Source of the DNA: Warburgia ugandensis
Lineage: Eukaryota; Streptophyta; Magnoliopsida; Canellales; Canellaceae
DNA: 64,000 nucleotides
Reading direction: 5' to 3'
NCBI GenBank assembly: GCA_035236585.1
Contig: CP141139.1
Location: 39,069,217-39,133,216 of the forward strand
The notes beneath the pieces are model-generated. The model searched no databases, was not told the DNA's origin, and worked only from the letters and a program-made list of their open reading frames with translations. Both the position numbers and the translations under genes were made by a program. Of this stretch, positions 13,438 through 25,840 are shown in pieces (the first letter of the stretch is position 1; each line of letters begins with the position of its first letter).

Positions 13438-16251
13438 TGTAATGACTCAAACATGTTACACTATTTTTGCATCACTTTTACTAAATTGATAGAAATTGAA
13501 TAAATTGTAAGATTATATATAATTAACTATATTAAATGTTCTATTTTAATTAAAATATGAAACAAAGGAATTCATGAGAAAAATCAGCATCATTAGATTC
13601 TACGCTTGAAATGAAATCCAATGCCTCAAAGAACATCAAAAACAGAGTTCGTATGAGCAAATTATGGGTATTTGAAAATGAGGGGTATTTGTGTAATTTG
13701 AACTTAAAAATGAAAAAGGCTCGAAAACATAGGGGTCGTTTTGCTAACGACACCCCCTCCATCATCCCCTACCTCCAGCCGACCTAACAGCATCGCCTCT
13801 GCAAGGCAACACCGGAAAAATGGAGGCACCGCCATTGGGCAACATGCCTTTAACGGGCTATAAAAAGCCCTCTCCCCTTTCACTCTAATCATCGTTTTCC
13901 CCCCTCTTCTTATGCTATTTCATCTTAGGTTTCTGGCAAGAGTGGAGGAACCACACCCACCATTGATGGGCATCCTCTCAGATTGCCCAGGTAAGATCCT
14001 CCCCTCCTTCCCTCTCCTCTTTCCCTCCGTTTCCAGCTAGGTTTGGTCTCATCGGGCGACAGATCGCCGGTGAAACCAGTACCAGTGGATCTGTTTTAAA
14101 TCCATGGCTTTGGGTAGCTTGGATGAGAGATCTAAGCCACCAACGTAGTTGTGGGACCCCAAAACCCTTAAAAATCCAGGACAGCCCGAGCATCTAGACA
14201 TCTTGGGCGTTGATCTAGGGTTGGGAGGGTTGGATGGACCAGATCAGGCCTCCCCATCCCAGTCGACCGGGAAGTGCGCTGAAGACACGTTCGCACAACG
14301 CTGTCCAGGACACGCACTATAGTGCATCGCTCGGGTGTACATGTGCATGCGAACACAGTCCCGATTCGACCAGGACGCATGGGTGTCCCGGGAACCGTGA
14401 CACGTAGGCCCTATTTGGACGAATTCGATTTGTCTGTTGATTCGTGACACTAAAAATATAATTAAGGAGGCTATATAACTCCGATTGACTATCAGAGAGA
14501 ATCGTTGTGTTCATATTGACGACGTGGACCTAATGATACTATAAAATTTAGGATCATTAGACTATTTCATCTGAATATAGCTTAAAACCATAAAAATCTC
14601 ATAGATTTACAAGATCAAAGATGATCAATTCTCATGGATTGATCCATTAGGTATATTAGTGGATCAACATACCTAGATCAAACCTAAATTATATAGATCA
14701 ACCATTAAAAGCCCACAAAGCAGAGGTCTATAACCTATAGTATAGATTTAGTCGTTGATCTGTAAAATAGAAAATAATATTTGGATTCTTATTTCCAAAT
14801 AATATCCAGGACTTCACCAAGGTATGCTAGGACTCTCATTGAAGAGGGACATGAGTTAAGTGAAAGCTAAGTGACAACGGTCGAGGTAGGTAGTCTGATA
14901 CTACTAAGTTTTTAAATGCATCTTAAACTTTGTCTTGCCTTTATTACTGTTTTTAGCATGCTTTTGAGATATGATGTTCTTATACGAGTATACGAAAATG
15001 TCTTCATGTTTTATGGCTTTGAATGTGATACTAGCATGAACTGATTTTATGCATTGCTAGCATAGTTTGCAAATAAATGCATAAATTGCATAATTTACAA
15101 TGATCGAGATTTGGATTATATATATATGTGTGTGTGTGTGTGCTTTTTGGGCTATTGAGCCTGGTGGGCACTATGCTGAGAGGTTGTTATGTACGGGGTT
15201 GGCCTCCCAGCCTCTACCATAAAAGGGTGGATGGTATTGCTGCCAAAATGGCATTGTCCCTTCCTTGACTGTTGTGGTAAACAAGGATGACCATTGGAGG
15301 TGTACACAGTACCCTTTTGGGGACCACCATAGTCGTTGTGGAGGCTATGGTGGGTAGGTCTCCAGATATCGGAGCCACACGATTCCAGCTATGTGCTGAT
15401 CGTGAGCATAGTGACCCTATGATTTTAGTTTTACAGCTATACATGTAGCATTGAGATGGTCGTAAACGAGTACTCGTGGCTAGTTGGCTTGATGTGTTTG
15501 CTGAGAGATCATGTGCATGATACTTATAGTGATGCCAGCATCTGCTTTGAATGATGACTATTTTAAGAGTTTCATGATTATTATATTTTACTCGTTGGAT
15601 TGATATGTTGCCGAGATCTTATTACTTGGATCTATTGATTTCTATTATATGATTTTAGTCATATTTAGAAGACCAGATTTGCGTACAGATTTCATGGTTG
15701 AAATTGCAATCAATGAGCTTACGTTTTATACACAAATATGCATGTTTACACAAAATGGAATCACTAATGTTTTTCATGAAAAGCTCCTTGAATTATGCAT
15801 GTTGCATGATGAGTTTTCAAAATAGTAGTATCAGATCACCTACTGGGTATGAATAATATTCACCCAAATTTATTATTTTTACAGATTAGCTCCACACAGG
15901 AGTAGAAGAAGCATCAGAAAATGTTAGTGCTACGATCAAGTAAATGAAGAAGGGACAAGTATGAATGTAAGTAAACTCTCTACCTTTTGGACATGCATAT
16001 GTACTCATTACAGTTGGGCTGTGAGTTGTGACTAGATAGACCTGGGAAGACACTTATGATTATTGTAATTCAAAACTACTTTATTCATCTCGAAAGCAAA
16101 TGATACTCGGGGTTTTCAAAATGAATTGAAAATAAAAATATTTTTTCGCTGCATTGCATTGTTTTCTAAAAGTGTTTTAAAATAGGGATCGATCCTACCC
16201 TAGGAATTAGTTTTGCATTTAAAAATGCATGCAAAAACTTGAGTCATCACA
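13438..16251 (+). mobile_element. Solo LTR of a third gypsy family (C), with perfect 5-bp target duplication
   Basis: Starts TGTAATGACTCAA and ends TTGAGTCATCACA, near-perfect inverted ends of 13 bp. It is flanked by aaaac on both sides (13,433-13,437 and 16,252-16,256). Length is 2,814 bp. No internal region or second LTR is present, so this is a solo LTR left by recombination. A strong TATA box (ctataaaaag, 13,858-13,867) and a following pyrimidine-rich leader set the orientation as plus. A TA/TG microsatellite lies at about 15,117-15,142. The interior is more GC-rich than its surroundings at 13,740-14,420. The short minus-strand open frames in it (13.5-15.4 kb) are not supported as genes. 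Confidence 0.85.
13858..13867 (+). promoter_or_regulatory. TATA box of solo LTR C
   Basis: ctataaaaag, followed by a CT-rich stretch (ccctctcccctttcactc) as is usual for plant LTR promoters. Position about 420 bp into the LTR. A transcript starting here would run rightwards out of the solo LTR into the old gag sequence. Confidence 0.5.
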
Positions 16252-17400
16252 AAAACCCTTACCTACATATCAAAGAGTTCCTTGATATTTGAGCCACATT
16301 TAGGTTCAATTTTTGGATCATGCTATTAGGCTTAGGTAATTCCTGTTCTCACTTAAGGATAAAGCTAAGCCATGCCTCAACTCCTTGGAGGTAGGTTCCA
16401 TTAATACATGGGACCAACTGTCTAGGAATTTTTTGAACAAATTCTTCCCTATTCACAAAACAAATGCCCTTTGTCATGAAATTATCAATTTCCAGCAAAT
16501 GAATGATGAACAATATTAAGAATGTTGAGAACAGTAGAATGAACTTCTAAAAAAATGCCCTCATCATGGATTAGAAAAATGGCAGTAGGTACAACACTTC
16601 TATGAGGCACTAATGCCTTAGAATAGACAAATGATAAATTTCGCGAGTGTAGGTGCCCTCATGTTAAAAGATGGGGGTGAGGCCTAGCAGTTCTTTCAAA
16701 TATTTGTAGATAATTCCTAACAATAGGATTACTCCAATAGAAGAGAGAGAATCAACCAGCCTCCAAAGATGTATCCCATAAACTCAACTTTGTACTAAAG
16801 AGAATGGATAAGTATGAGGGGAGATCAAACAAGCTTGTAACTATGTTTCAATCCTTTATGACTACCACATCTCTTAAACCTCCATTAGAGGTTTGTGCTC
16901 TTTGTTCTAGCCCAGCTCATATGAACATGTCTTGTCCATCAAATAGAGTGCTTAATGACTATCTAGTTGAACATGTGAATGCATATAGCAATGCTAGCAA
17001 CAAACCATATTATGATACCTAAAACCTTGGATGGGCTGGGCATCAAAACTTTTCCTGGTCAAAGAATAACTACCAGGTGGACCATCTATGAACCCTCCTA
17101 CCCAGAACTTTCCTCCTAGAGCTATAGTTCCTCAGCAACCACTTAGCTTCCAACAACCTCAGCAACCAAAGAAACCATCTTTAGAGGAAAAGATTTAGAA
17201 CATGTTCAAAAAACAAAGTGAAGACACAAAAAGGACTCTAAACCAATTGCAGAATAGCAATTCTCAAGCCATAGCTAAGCTAGAGATGTAGGTTAGCCAA
17301 TTGTCAACTAAACTACATAATAAAGGAAAGAGTCAGTTTCCTAGTCAACCCTTCCCCAACCCTAAGGACCAATTTGCTATAGGGTCAACTACTACTAAAC
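16252..17400 (+). pseudogene. gag remainder of gypsy element B (3'-truncated)
   Basis: Continues the gag interrupted at 13,437. Recognisable in shifting frames are a cysteine/histidine segment near 16,890-16,950 (CALCSSPAHMNMSCPSN), the GHQNFSWSKNNY segment near 17,040, a proline/glutamine-rich linker (QQPLSFQQPQQPKKPSLEEK near 17,130-17,190) and a GKSQFPSQPFPNPKDQF segment near 17,325-17,375. This order is that of Athila/Retand-like gag proteins. Several stops and frameshifts are present. The element ends near 17,400 without protease, polymerase or 3' LTR. Confidence 0.65.
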
Positions 17401-19316
17401 TAAGATTAACCAACTAAAAAAAGAATAATCAAAGAGGTTTCACCCTAGTACCATGCACATGATCCATGAGATGGTGTGCATGGTTCATGGAATCATAGAT
17501 GGCTAAAACTACCAAAAAATCTAATCAAAGCACTTAATAAATAATCTAAAAATCTAAGCGAGTTCAAAAGGAACTAAGTAAATAAGATGTAGTGACCACT
17601 AGAAATTGAGCATGAAGATTGAATGGAAAAATCTTAGATTTCAAGCACTTAACAAACTCAAATCAAACCAAGCATGGAAAGCAATTGAACTAGCTCTTTT
17701 TTACACTCAAGATCTAAAGTACTTAGCTCATGGAATTAAGCATAAACAATAATCCTCAACAAGAAAAGTATGCACTCTTCCCACACTTGAAACTTGATTC
17801 AAATCAAACATCCAACACACTCAAATGCTCTTTAACTAAGCTAAGATGACATAGAAGGGAAACCCAAAAGAGAATTCAAGGAAAAGGATGGCTGGAATAA
17901 TGGGGCTGGTTAAGGCAAAAAAGACTAGAACTAATTCCAAATTCAAGCAAGAAAATGTGAATTTCAAGGATGGAATTTAAAGATTCAAGCTACTTCCTCT
18001 CTTAGCTATCACTATCAGAGAAAAATTAACTTGGATCTTTGATAAATAAGTAATATAAACTAAGAAGATAGAAGCAAAGATTCAAGGGAATCCAAAAAGC
18101 TCTATGGTCTAGGGTTTTCTAGTAAGCAAGAGTGCTTATTTCAAGGTTTTCTCACAAAGCCTCTAGTTGGTAAAAATGTGGAATCCAAGAGAATTTATAG
18201 AGTTTTTGGTTCCTACTTTGATGAGGGCCTAGTTAAGAAGGAAAAGTGAATCTAGATCTAGAGGGAAAGTTAGGTGAAGAGTTAGATAACCAAGTGAGGT
18301 CATAAGATGACATCATGCTTGGCTACCATGTATTTAGAAAGGGGGGAGGCGTCCACTTCCTAAGAAGGTGGCATGGAGTTCCTTCCCTACTAAATATATG
18401 GCATTTTGGTTGTTGGAAAGGGAGAAAAATAGAAAGAAAATGGTAGGAAAGATTGAAAAAGATCTAGGGTTGTTTATTTGCATTGACTTGAAGTAGATTT
18501 AAGGGTTTCCTAATTAGGAAACCACTTAAATTACCAACTAAACAAGGGGAAGGCGTCACCTTCTTAGGAAGGTGGCTCCCTCCTTAAGCCAAAAAATGTG
18601 GAAGCCCAGTTAGGTGGGTGGAAAAGATGAAAAATAGAAAGTGAAAAGTGGGTTTTATCTCTTGATCGGTCCACATACGCATGCTCATCTTACCTTTTCT
18701 AAATATTATTCAAAACCTTTTAATTATCCCTTGAAAATCACACTTAACATTGGATAATTTCTTGAAAAGTCTCCTCCAATAGTATCACCCCATGTGGCTA
18801 GACTGGCTAGCCCCCTTGGCTTGAAAACTTGGATGGCTTGGCTTACTTAGGTTTCCTAATTAGACTAGGAAATCTCATGAATGGTTCCAATTCTTATGCA
18901 AAGGCGATGACAATGTATGTCCTTTTGCATGGACCATTTTAATCACCTTTGATGCTTTCCATTGCCTTCTTGCTTACCTTATGGTTTTGAACCTTGATCA
19001 CACTTTGGATTGATGCCATTATGCTTTGGTTTGATCTTTGGATCTTGATCTTCAATTATCATCTCGATCAATCTTGACCTTTCAATCACCTTCTCAACAC
19101 CTACAAAAGATAAAATACCCTTATTAAATCCTAGAAAATTATGACCCTTTCACATACTTACTCTATATTAGTTGCTAAACTTGTAAAATATCAAACTTTT
19201 GAATTATTCTGTTAAAAATGCATGTGCCACAGCTTTTCAAAAAAAAAAAACTAAGAAATATCACTATATTTTGGGTACTAATTGGGTACCTTTTACACGA
19301 AAATGAACACTTAACA
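17400..19316 (-). mobile_element. Solo LTR of family B, minus orientation, part 2 (5' part)
   Basis: Reverse-complement homology to 9,381-11,632. The outer end reads ...cttaaca at 19,316 (minus strand TGTTAAG, matching the TGATAGG start at 9,381). It is followed by the right copy of the ttttt target duplication (19,317-19,321). Together with 8,746-9,380 it makes one LTR. The inner border near 17,400 is accurate to about 20 bp only. Confidence 0.65.
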
Positions 19317-19321
19317 TTTTT

Positions 19322-20398
19322 CTTTTTGGGATTTTGGAATATAAAGAAAAGGAAAAGAAGCCCAGTGCCCATCTATGGCAACAAGGATTCATTTCTATTA
19401 CTAAAGTAATGGTTGAGAAAAGCAAGTCCTTCCATAAAGCCATCCAAGTTCCTATCTAAATGCTTCATGTTGAAGAGTAGATTGCTTCCAAGGTAAAATC
19501 TAAAATGCCTAGTTTCTTCAGCATCTCCTAAGCCAAGGGCTGCTATCTCCATTTTCTTTTCTATTAGTCTTTCTTAAGGTAGGAAGCCTCCTCCATGGCT
19601 AATCCTTACTCAAGATGAATGACCTCTAATCCCCTCCATGCCTCTCTCCTAACTAAAGCTACCCTCTTTTCTATCAATATTTATCTAAGGAGATGCAAAA
19701 TTTTCTTTTTATACTTTCATTCCATTCCATCTCCTTCTTTTCTTCTATTAAAGAGTGGTGATCTTTTAGGAAAGGTGTCAGGAGCTTCTTTTCTTAGCTA
19801 TTCTAGCACTTCATTCCTAAGGATCATTGGAAAAGGACTTGAACTTTTGGCTTATGGCATGTTAGGTTAAGGAGATGAGAATAGCTTGGTGGTAAACTAA
19901 TGTAACATGGGTTGAAGAGAAGTGTACATGCATTTGCTGAGTGACACAACAAAGAAAGTCATAAAGTGGAATTCAAACCCAAAAAAGTAGAGGACGTGTA
20001 AAGATCCTAGTTGGGTGACACAACAAAGAACTCCTATGGCAAACACTTTGATGAAGTTTCATTATTTGCTTTGTTTTTTCTTTCTTTATCTATTTACTTT
20101 CCATTGTAATCAAGTTATTTTAATGAAATAGTTGTGTTCCTTTTCTTATTTAGTTTCTTTCCTTGATTAATTACTTGCTTAATTGTTTTACTTTCTTAGT
20201 TTATTTACTTGCTTTGTTTAATTGATTAGTTAGTATTTAGGTTTACTTCGTTTCCTTTAATGTTGGCTAGGTTAGAGTAGGATTACTTAATTTTTAATAC
20301 ACTCCAATTATTTAAGAGTTCTCATTAGATAGACCTGTATTTGCCTATTCTATACTCCAATAGAGTTTTGTGCTTGCAATAATTATTGAAGCTCATCA
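19322..20398 (+). mobile_element. LTR 2 of gypsy family A, right part
   Basis: Collinear with about 1,080-2,305 of LTR 1: the ctatggcaacaagga, cataaagccatcca, taaggtaggaagcctcctcc and tcatgcacttg/tttgtgcttg segments occur in the same order. It ends tcatca at 20,398, and a primer-binding-like motif follows. It has no copy of the 151-bp duplication seen in LTR 1. The open frame at 19,619-19,870 lies wholly in LTR sequence and is not a gene. Confidence 0.7.
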
Positions 20399-20955
20399 AG
20401 TTTTTAATGCTATTGTCAGGGACTCGCAACAGAGTTTAATTAAGATCTAACTTTTTTACTTTACTAGTAGTCATAATCTTATGGTTGAATATAGAACAGT
20501 TTCATATTTGTATGCGTTCATTATTCTTGAAAGATATTGGATACTCACTTTCCTTTTCATTTGGGTAGGAATTTGGTGAAGAATAAAGATATGGAGAAAA
20601 AATTAGTATAGTTTCCTAGTTTTTTATTTAAGTGGATTGGAGTGAGATTGAATTTCTAATTTCTTATGTACACTGTGTTTCATTTAAATTTGAAAAAGGG
20701 ATGTAATAATATAGGTTGAGGGCAGGCCATCCTAACTTGGAAGGGGAGGTGACATGTACATGAACCCACCATTGTATGAGAAGATTGAATCTAAAACCCC
20801 ACTGTGAGCTATTCAAACTTCCTTCCAATTCCTAGATTACATGCATTTGGGTAGTAGTGTAGTGCATATAGAAAGCATTCTTTAATTTGTTGCATTCTAG
20901 GGTTTGCATAGATTTACTACTTTTCTTGCATATTAAGGAACATTTACATGCTTTT

Positions 20956-20990
<35 letters not shown>

Positions 20991-21649
20991 TGAACTACAT
21001 GAAAATGATTTAAAAGTTTAGTAATGGCACTCATCCCTACAAGATCAAATGTGGATTTCATCACCATCTCTTGATCTACCTAGTTTAAGCATCACTTTAC
21101 ACGCAATCCTGGCCTCAAAAATTAATTTAAAATAAATTTAGAAGAGACTTTAGAAGCTTAAAAGCTCATAGGACCCTATTAGAAGGAGGCAACCTATTTC
21201 CATTCCGGTGGCCCCTATCTAATAAAAAAGTATTGGTATTTAAACAACTAGCTCTGCCAACACATTCATGACTCGGATTACCTATGAGTGACTAAGAAGG
21301 ATGTAAAGCAATTGATTACAATTAGAATGTACCTAGTAAGTAGTAGGACTAGTCTAAAATAGAGGAGCTACCTAGGTTAGATGTAACCTAAAAGCTACAC
21401 TCTCCCAAAGAAGATAAAGAAAAATCAACATTTCAACTTGTTTGCCATAGAGATGAGATTTATTATGTGCCTTTGTTTGTTTGCATCATTAGTCATATAG
21501 CTTGCATTACCTAGTTTAGGTTTCTATAGACTAGGTACAAAAAAAGGTACTTTTTTATTGTATATGGTGAATATCTTTTATTGTACACAAAGTTAAGTCA
21601 ACTTAGGCAAGGGTTACATACACAAGTAGATCTAATTAACCTTGCAAAA

Positions 21650-22960
21650 ATATGGCCAATGAAGTAGGGGATAAAATGCCACTTTCTTATTATTTTACTC
21701 CACAACCCATTCATCATGAAGATTTGTATGAATAGGGACCACTCTTAATATGTCCCATATACTGGATAGATTAGTGGATAGGATGGTGAGTGGAGTAGAT
21801 AGTCAAATTAATCAGTTGGAAGCTTTGATGTTGGCTAGCAAGTCATCAAGATAACCTGGGTATGAGGAGTGTATCTCCCATGCTAGTCCAACACATGCAA
21901 TTACTTTGTGTTCTTATAGCTTCATTTTCCTGGAGCAGGGAAATGCCTTTAATGCACCCCAAAAACCTAGTGATAACTTCTATTCAGAAATTTACCAACC
22001 TAGATGGGCTAGGCATCCTAATTTTTCATGGTCTCAAGATAATTACCCTTTCCCTAGAGGTTCATTGCCATAACCGGATCCACAATAGTGAGAAGTCTTT
22101 ATAATAGATCCTTTGTTTGTTTATGTAGCAACTCTACAATTCTTGAATGATACCAAACAAATTGTGGAGGCCTACTCATACTATACTATGAAGTTGGAGT
22201 TCCAAGTGGGTCAAATATCTATTGCAATTTTAGAAAGGGAAAAGGAAACTAACCAAGTTGTGGACTATGAGAAGACCATCAACAACTATTTGGAAATAGT
22301 AATAATATCAGGCTCTAAATACTCTTTCATCAACTGTCACACCATCCCTACACTCAGCTAGCAATGATCCACTCCAAGCATGTCTTAATCATTTTAATTT
22401 TGATATAAATACCTCTATTAATGAAGTAAATGATTTACTCAATGCTGCGCTATTAATGGATACTTCTCAATGGACAGCCCAAGTAGGACACCTTCCAATT
22501 TGTGCCACATAGTGAAGAAGCACCTTATTTGGACCTACAACATTTACCAAAGAGTGCACATTGTGAGAGTTTAGGATCATCTTAAACCTTACATGTGACT
22601 ATAGAATAGTAAGCTGCACTAACTGATGTTCTAGCTCAACATTAACAAGGTCCAGGGTGTACAAAAGATGATATTGAGGGTTTAACCCCTCCTATTTCTT
22701 TGCATCAAGAGAAAAATGACAAACTTTATGGATGATGCAAGGCTAGCTTAACCCTAATCATCAATACAAAGTAAGGGAGTAGAAGTATTATCAACTCTTT
22801 GATGTTGGCATTATATTTCCTCAATTTGACGGTTCCTAAGCCAAGTAACCTCAACTTGGAGCCACAAAATTTATATTCGTGGTAGTCAATTATGCTATCT
22901 TGTTAGCACCACCGTACATCTCTGAGTGGAGAATGTACATTGATTACAGTGAAATTCTGA
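21650..22960 (+). pseudogene. Decayed gag of gypsy family A, copy 2
   Basis: Better preserved than copy 1. SPTHA/CP-like residues near 21,880 and the RHPNFSWSQDN segment near 22,010 are in one frame. A region with EVNDLLN-type residues follows near 22,420, and FDVGIIFP-type residues near 22,800 may be the last trace of the polyprotein. Open frames at 21,862-22,104 and 22,113-22,361 are pieces of this region or shifted frames. Not functional. Confidence 0.5.
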
Positions 22961-23427
22961 AATTGAGTGAGTTTTCTAGAGCTCATTCATTATTAGTTTA
23001 GGTTCAAGTTAATGGATTAGTTAGTAAAGGTTAGATACCATAAAATTGAATTTTGCATCTACATTATTTATTTTGCATTTTTGGCCACCTCAACAAGTCA
23101 CTACACCATCACTAGAGTGCAGGTGCCACCCTTCTAATCCTTCTCTCTTTACTTAGTTTTTTATATGTCAATGCTTTTTTTTTAAAAACATCGGGGACAA
23201 TATTTAATTTAAGTCTAGGGGTAAGGTCTTTCAAATTTGATGTGTCCAAAGTTTTTTCTTAGTTGTTTTTTAGTATTTTCTTTTGAATTTATTTTAAAAT
23301 TTTAAAATGAAAAAAAAAAAAAACATTTATGCAAAGTTCCTTTATAAGGACGCGAATCAAATTTATTGAATATTTAGTATATTTTTGAACTTTAGATTAT
23401 TTATAGATTTGTATACAATTAGTTCAC

Positions 23428-23894
23428 ATACGACAAGAGCCTAAGAAAGAGTTTGAATCCAATTTGCTTGTTGAGAAGGATAGATAAGAAATCTCATCGA
23501 AGGATATGTTTTTGAATCAAGCTTGTTCGCTCCCCATTACTCATCTATAGATTAGAATGGCATAGAATAGATAGCTATTGCTTGCGAGCTTTAAAGAATC
23601 CTTGAATTCTCCTTCTCTGAAGAAAGACTGCTTCAATCCGAGAAGAAGAGTTTGAATCCAATGTGCTTGTTTCTTTCACATATGTTTCCTACTCTTTTAG
23701 CTATACTTGCCTTACTTTCTAACGAAGTGTGAATTTTCCTTTATTTTAAGCCCTATTAATTAAGGGGTTCTTAGGCTCTCTTCTTTTCGACCCTTCTCTC
23801 TTAAGGCTTTCTGCTCACACCACCATTTGCTAAACGGTGCTGTGGATGGCTCGTTCCGTATATTCCACTCACTAACTTCCCACTTGGGAATCCC
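23428..23894. other. 467-bp insertion in family A copy 2, possibly organellar DNA
   Basis: Absent from the matching place in copy 1 (about 5,150). The sequence jumps from agttcac to ttttatcc without a target duplication or terminal repeats. Base composition is richer and less repetitive than its surroundings (for instance aaacggtgctgtggatggctcgttccg at about 23,834), and a motif, gagtttgaatccaat.tgcttgtt, occurs twice, near 23,450 and 23,648. Plant mitochondrial DNA is my best guess from its texture, but I recognise no gene. Confidence 0.35.
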
Positions 23895-25604
23895 ATTTTA
23901 TCCTTTTTCTAAAATTTTCTATAAAAATTAAACTTAGAATAATCATTGTACAAAATAGCCATTACATATAGTTTAACTTGAAGAGTAAGTATAACTTAAG
24001 ATATCCTAAAGAAAACTAATAGATAATATCAACCCATATGAGCTTTAGAGCCATTCTTCCTTTTTTAGGGTTATACATAAATTCAAAGTTTTCTTCAATG
24101 GACATAAATTCCTAATTGGTCTCATTATTATTTGTCTTGGTCAACTATTAAGAAAACATTTGTAAGATAATACTATATCTCTCTAAAGTTTGAGGTCATT
24201 TTTACGTCATATGAAACCTAAGAAATGATAGAGGCCATCCTTGGTTAACCCAAAGCCTTTAACCTACCCCAAGTTATTATTTTTCCACTAGTTAGCCACT
24301 TTGAGCCTTTTTAGTGAGCCTTTTCTTTATGAACCCATTGACCAGTGATCTTATTTAACCCCTATAATATATTCAATAACTAGTTTGTGTTGTAAATATG
24401 TAGAGATGGTTGAAGAATATCTGGAGGAAAGTATGAGCAACACAAGTTATGAAATGACTAAAAAAAGATAGCCAATGAAAATGATAGATATTCACTCTTA
24501 TTGGTAGAAAAGAATGTTGTGAATACACTAATAGAAGATATTTACATATCTTTAAAAAAAAAAAAAAAATCTTTGTTTATCCTTATACACCTTCTTTTGA
24601 TGAACTTGTCCTAAGCCCATGTTTTGTCCTAATAGAAGTCCTAACTTCATGTAAAGGAGAAGTATGACTTGGATATGAAATTTAGGTAGAGTTAAACATT
24701 TCTAATAGTTAATATCCTTTCCATGAGATCAGCATCAATTTTTTTCTATTATCATTCTTTGGTCTAATAATATGTGAGAATTTGGATTTGATAAACATTA
24801 TTCTACTCATATATTGAAGAGAGATTTATCCCTTTCTGGGTGACAAGAATATCTTATGATATTTGAAGTCAAAACATAATTTTGGATGGTAATTTAGGCT
24901 ATAATTTACTTAACTGATAATTATATCTATTGGCTATAATCACATTCACATTCCAAGGTTGATGAAATAATAGAATATCTTTAGCATAAGGGTAGACTTT
25001 TGAACTATTGGTTATTTCTATTAGCATATTAAGGTTAGGAATAACGTATACTAAATAGAAGAAAATTCTCTTAGATAAATAAAGGACTTTCATAAAAGTT
25101 GTCAACTGTTTATTGTAACATTTCTAGAAACATTTACAAGACTACAACTCCTCCAATAGGGGTAACCTTGTGGTTTAAAGGCTTTTACATATGCCAAATA
25201 CAGATGATAGCACCTACAAATGGTTTTGATTTACTTAGATTTTGTAATTTGTAGTTTTGCTTGAGGACTAAAACATCAATAATTGGAGTTAATTTTATAT
25301 TTTTTAGGCCTAGGGTACAAATGAGAAGAAGCATAAATTTGGTAATTTTAATCCTAAAGAAGAGTAAAACTACTTTCCAAGCTACATCGTGGACCCACAC
25401 GTGCCAAATATGAAGTTCAAGAGTTTAGAATAAAAATTGAGTTCTATTTTTAAAGTCAAAGCAATAAAAAATCCTAAGTGAAAGACCGATCCTTATCCAT
25501 TCAAAATAGGGTATTCGTATCAAAAGTAAAGTGGCAAAACTTTCATGCATGAATGCAAGCTATTCACCACCTTGGGACACTTCTGAGGGAAGCTCAAATC
25601 ATAT

Positions 25605-25840
25605 GCATTGAAATCAAATTATGTTCATCATTTAAACGACCCTTTTGTAAGAATTTTCCTTTATTCTGTCTTCCTTTGTGAGAACTTTCACTTATTTGTT
25701 GAGCAGAAGCAGATCTAATTCAAAGTTGTTGATGTTTATACTGGTCGATCATATCATAGAAGAAAATTTCTGATGCAATTACTTTTCCAAATCCTACTGT
25801 AGCTGGACGCACCCTTCTCACATGGCACAAATGGCCCACA
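25605..25840 (-). other. Inserted fragment with plastid rpoC1-like start
   Basis: Absent from copy 1 (near 6,955) and without a target duplication. On the minus strand, 25,752 to 25,689 reads MIDQYKHQQL, a stop, then IRSASAQQIS. That is close to the N-terminus of the plastid RNA polymerase beta' subunit gene rpoC1 as known in land plants, with an R-to-stop change. The rest of the insert is not recognised, so it may be a mosaic of organellar pieces. It is a non-functional nuclear copy. Confidence 0.45.

Noticed and set aside
13550..14514. Cluster of minus-strand open frames in GC-richer DNA
   Set aside because: All lie inside solo LTR C, overlap one another and have no motifs.
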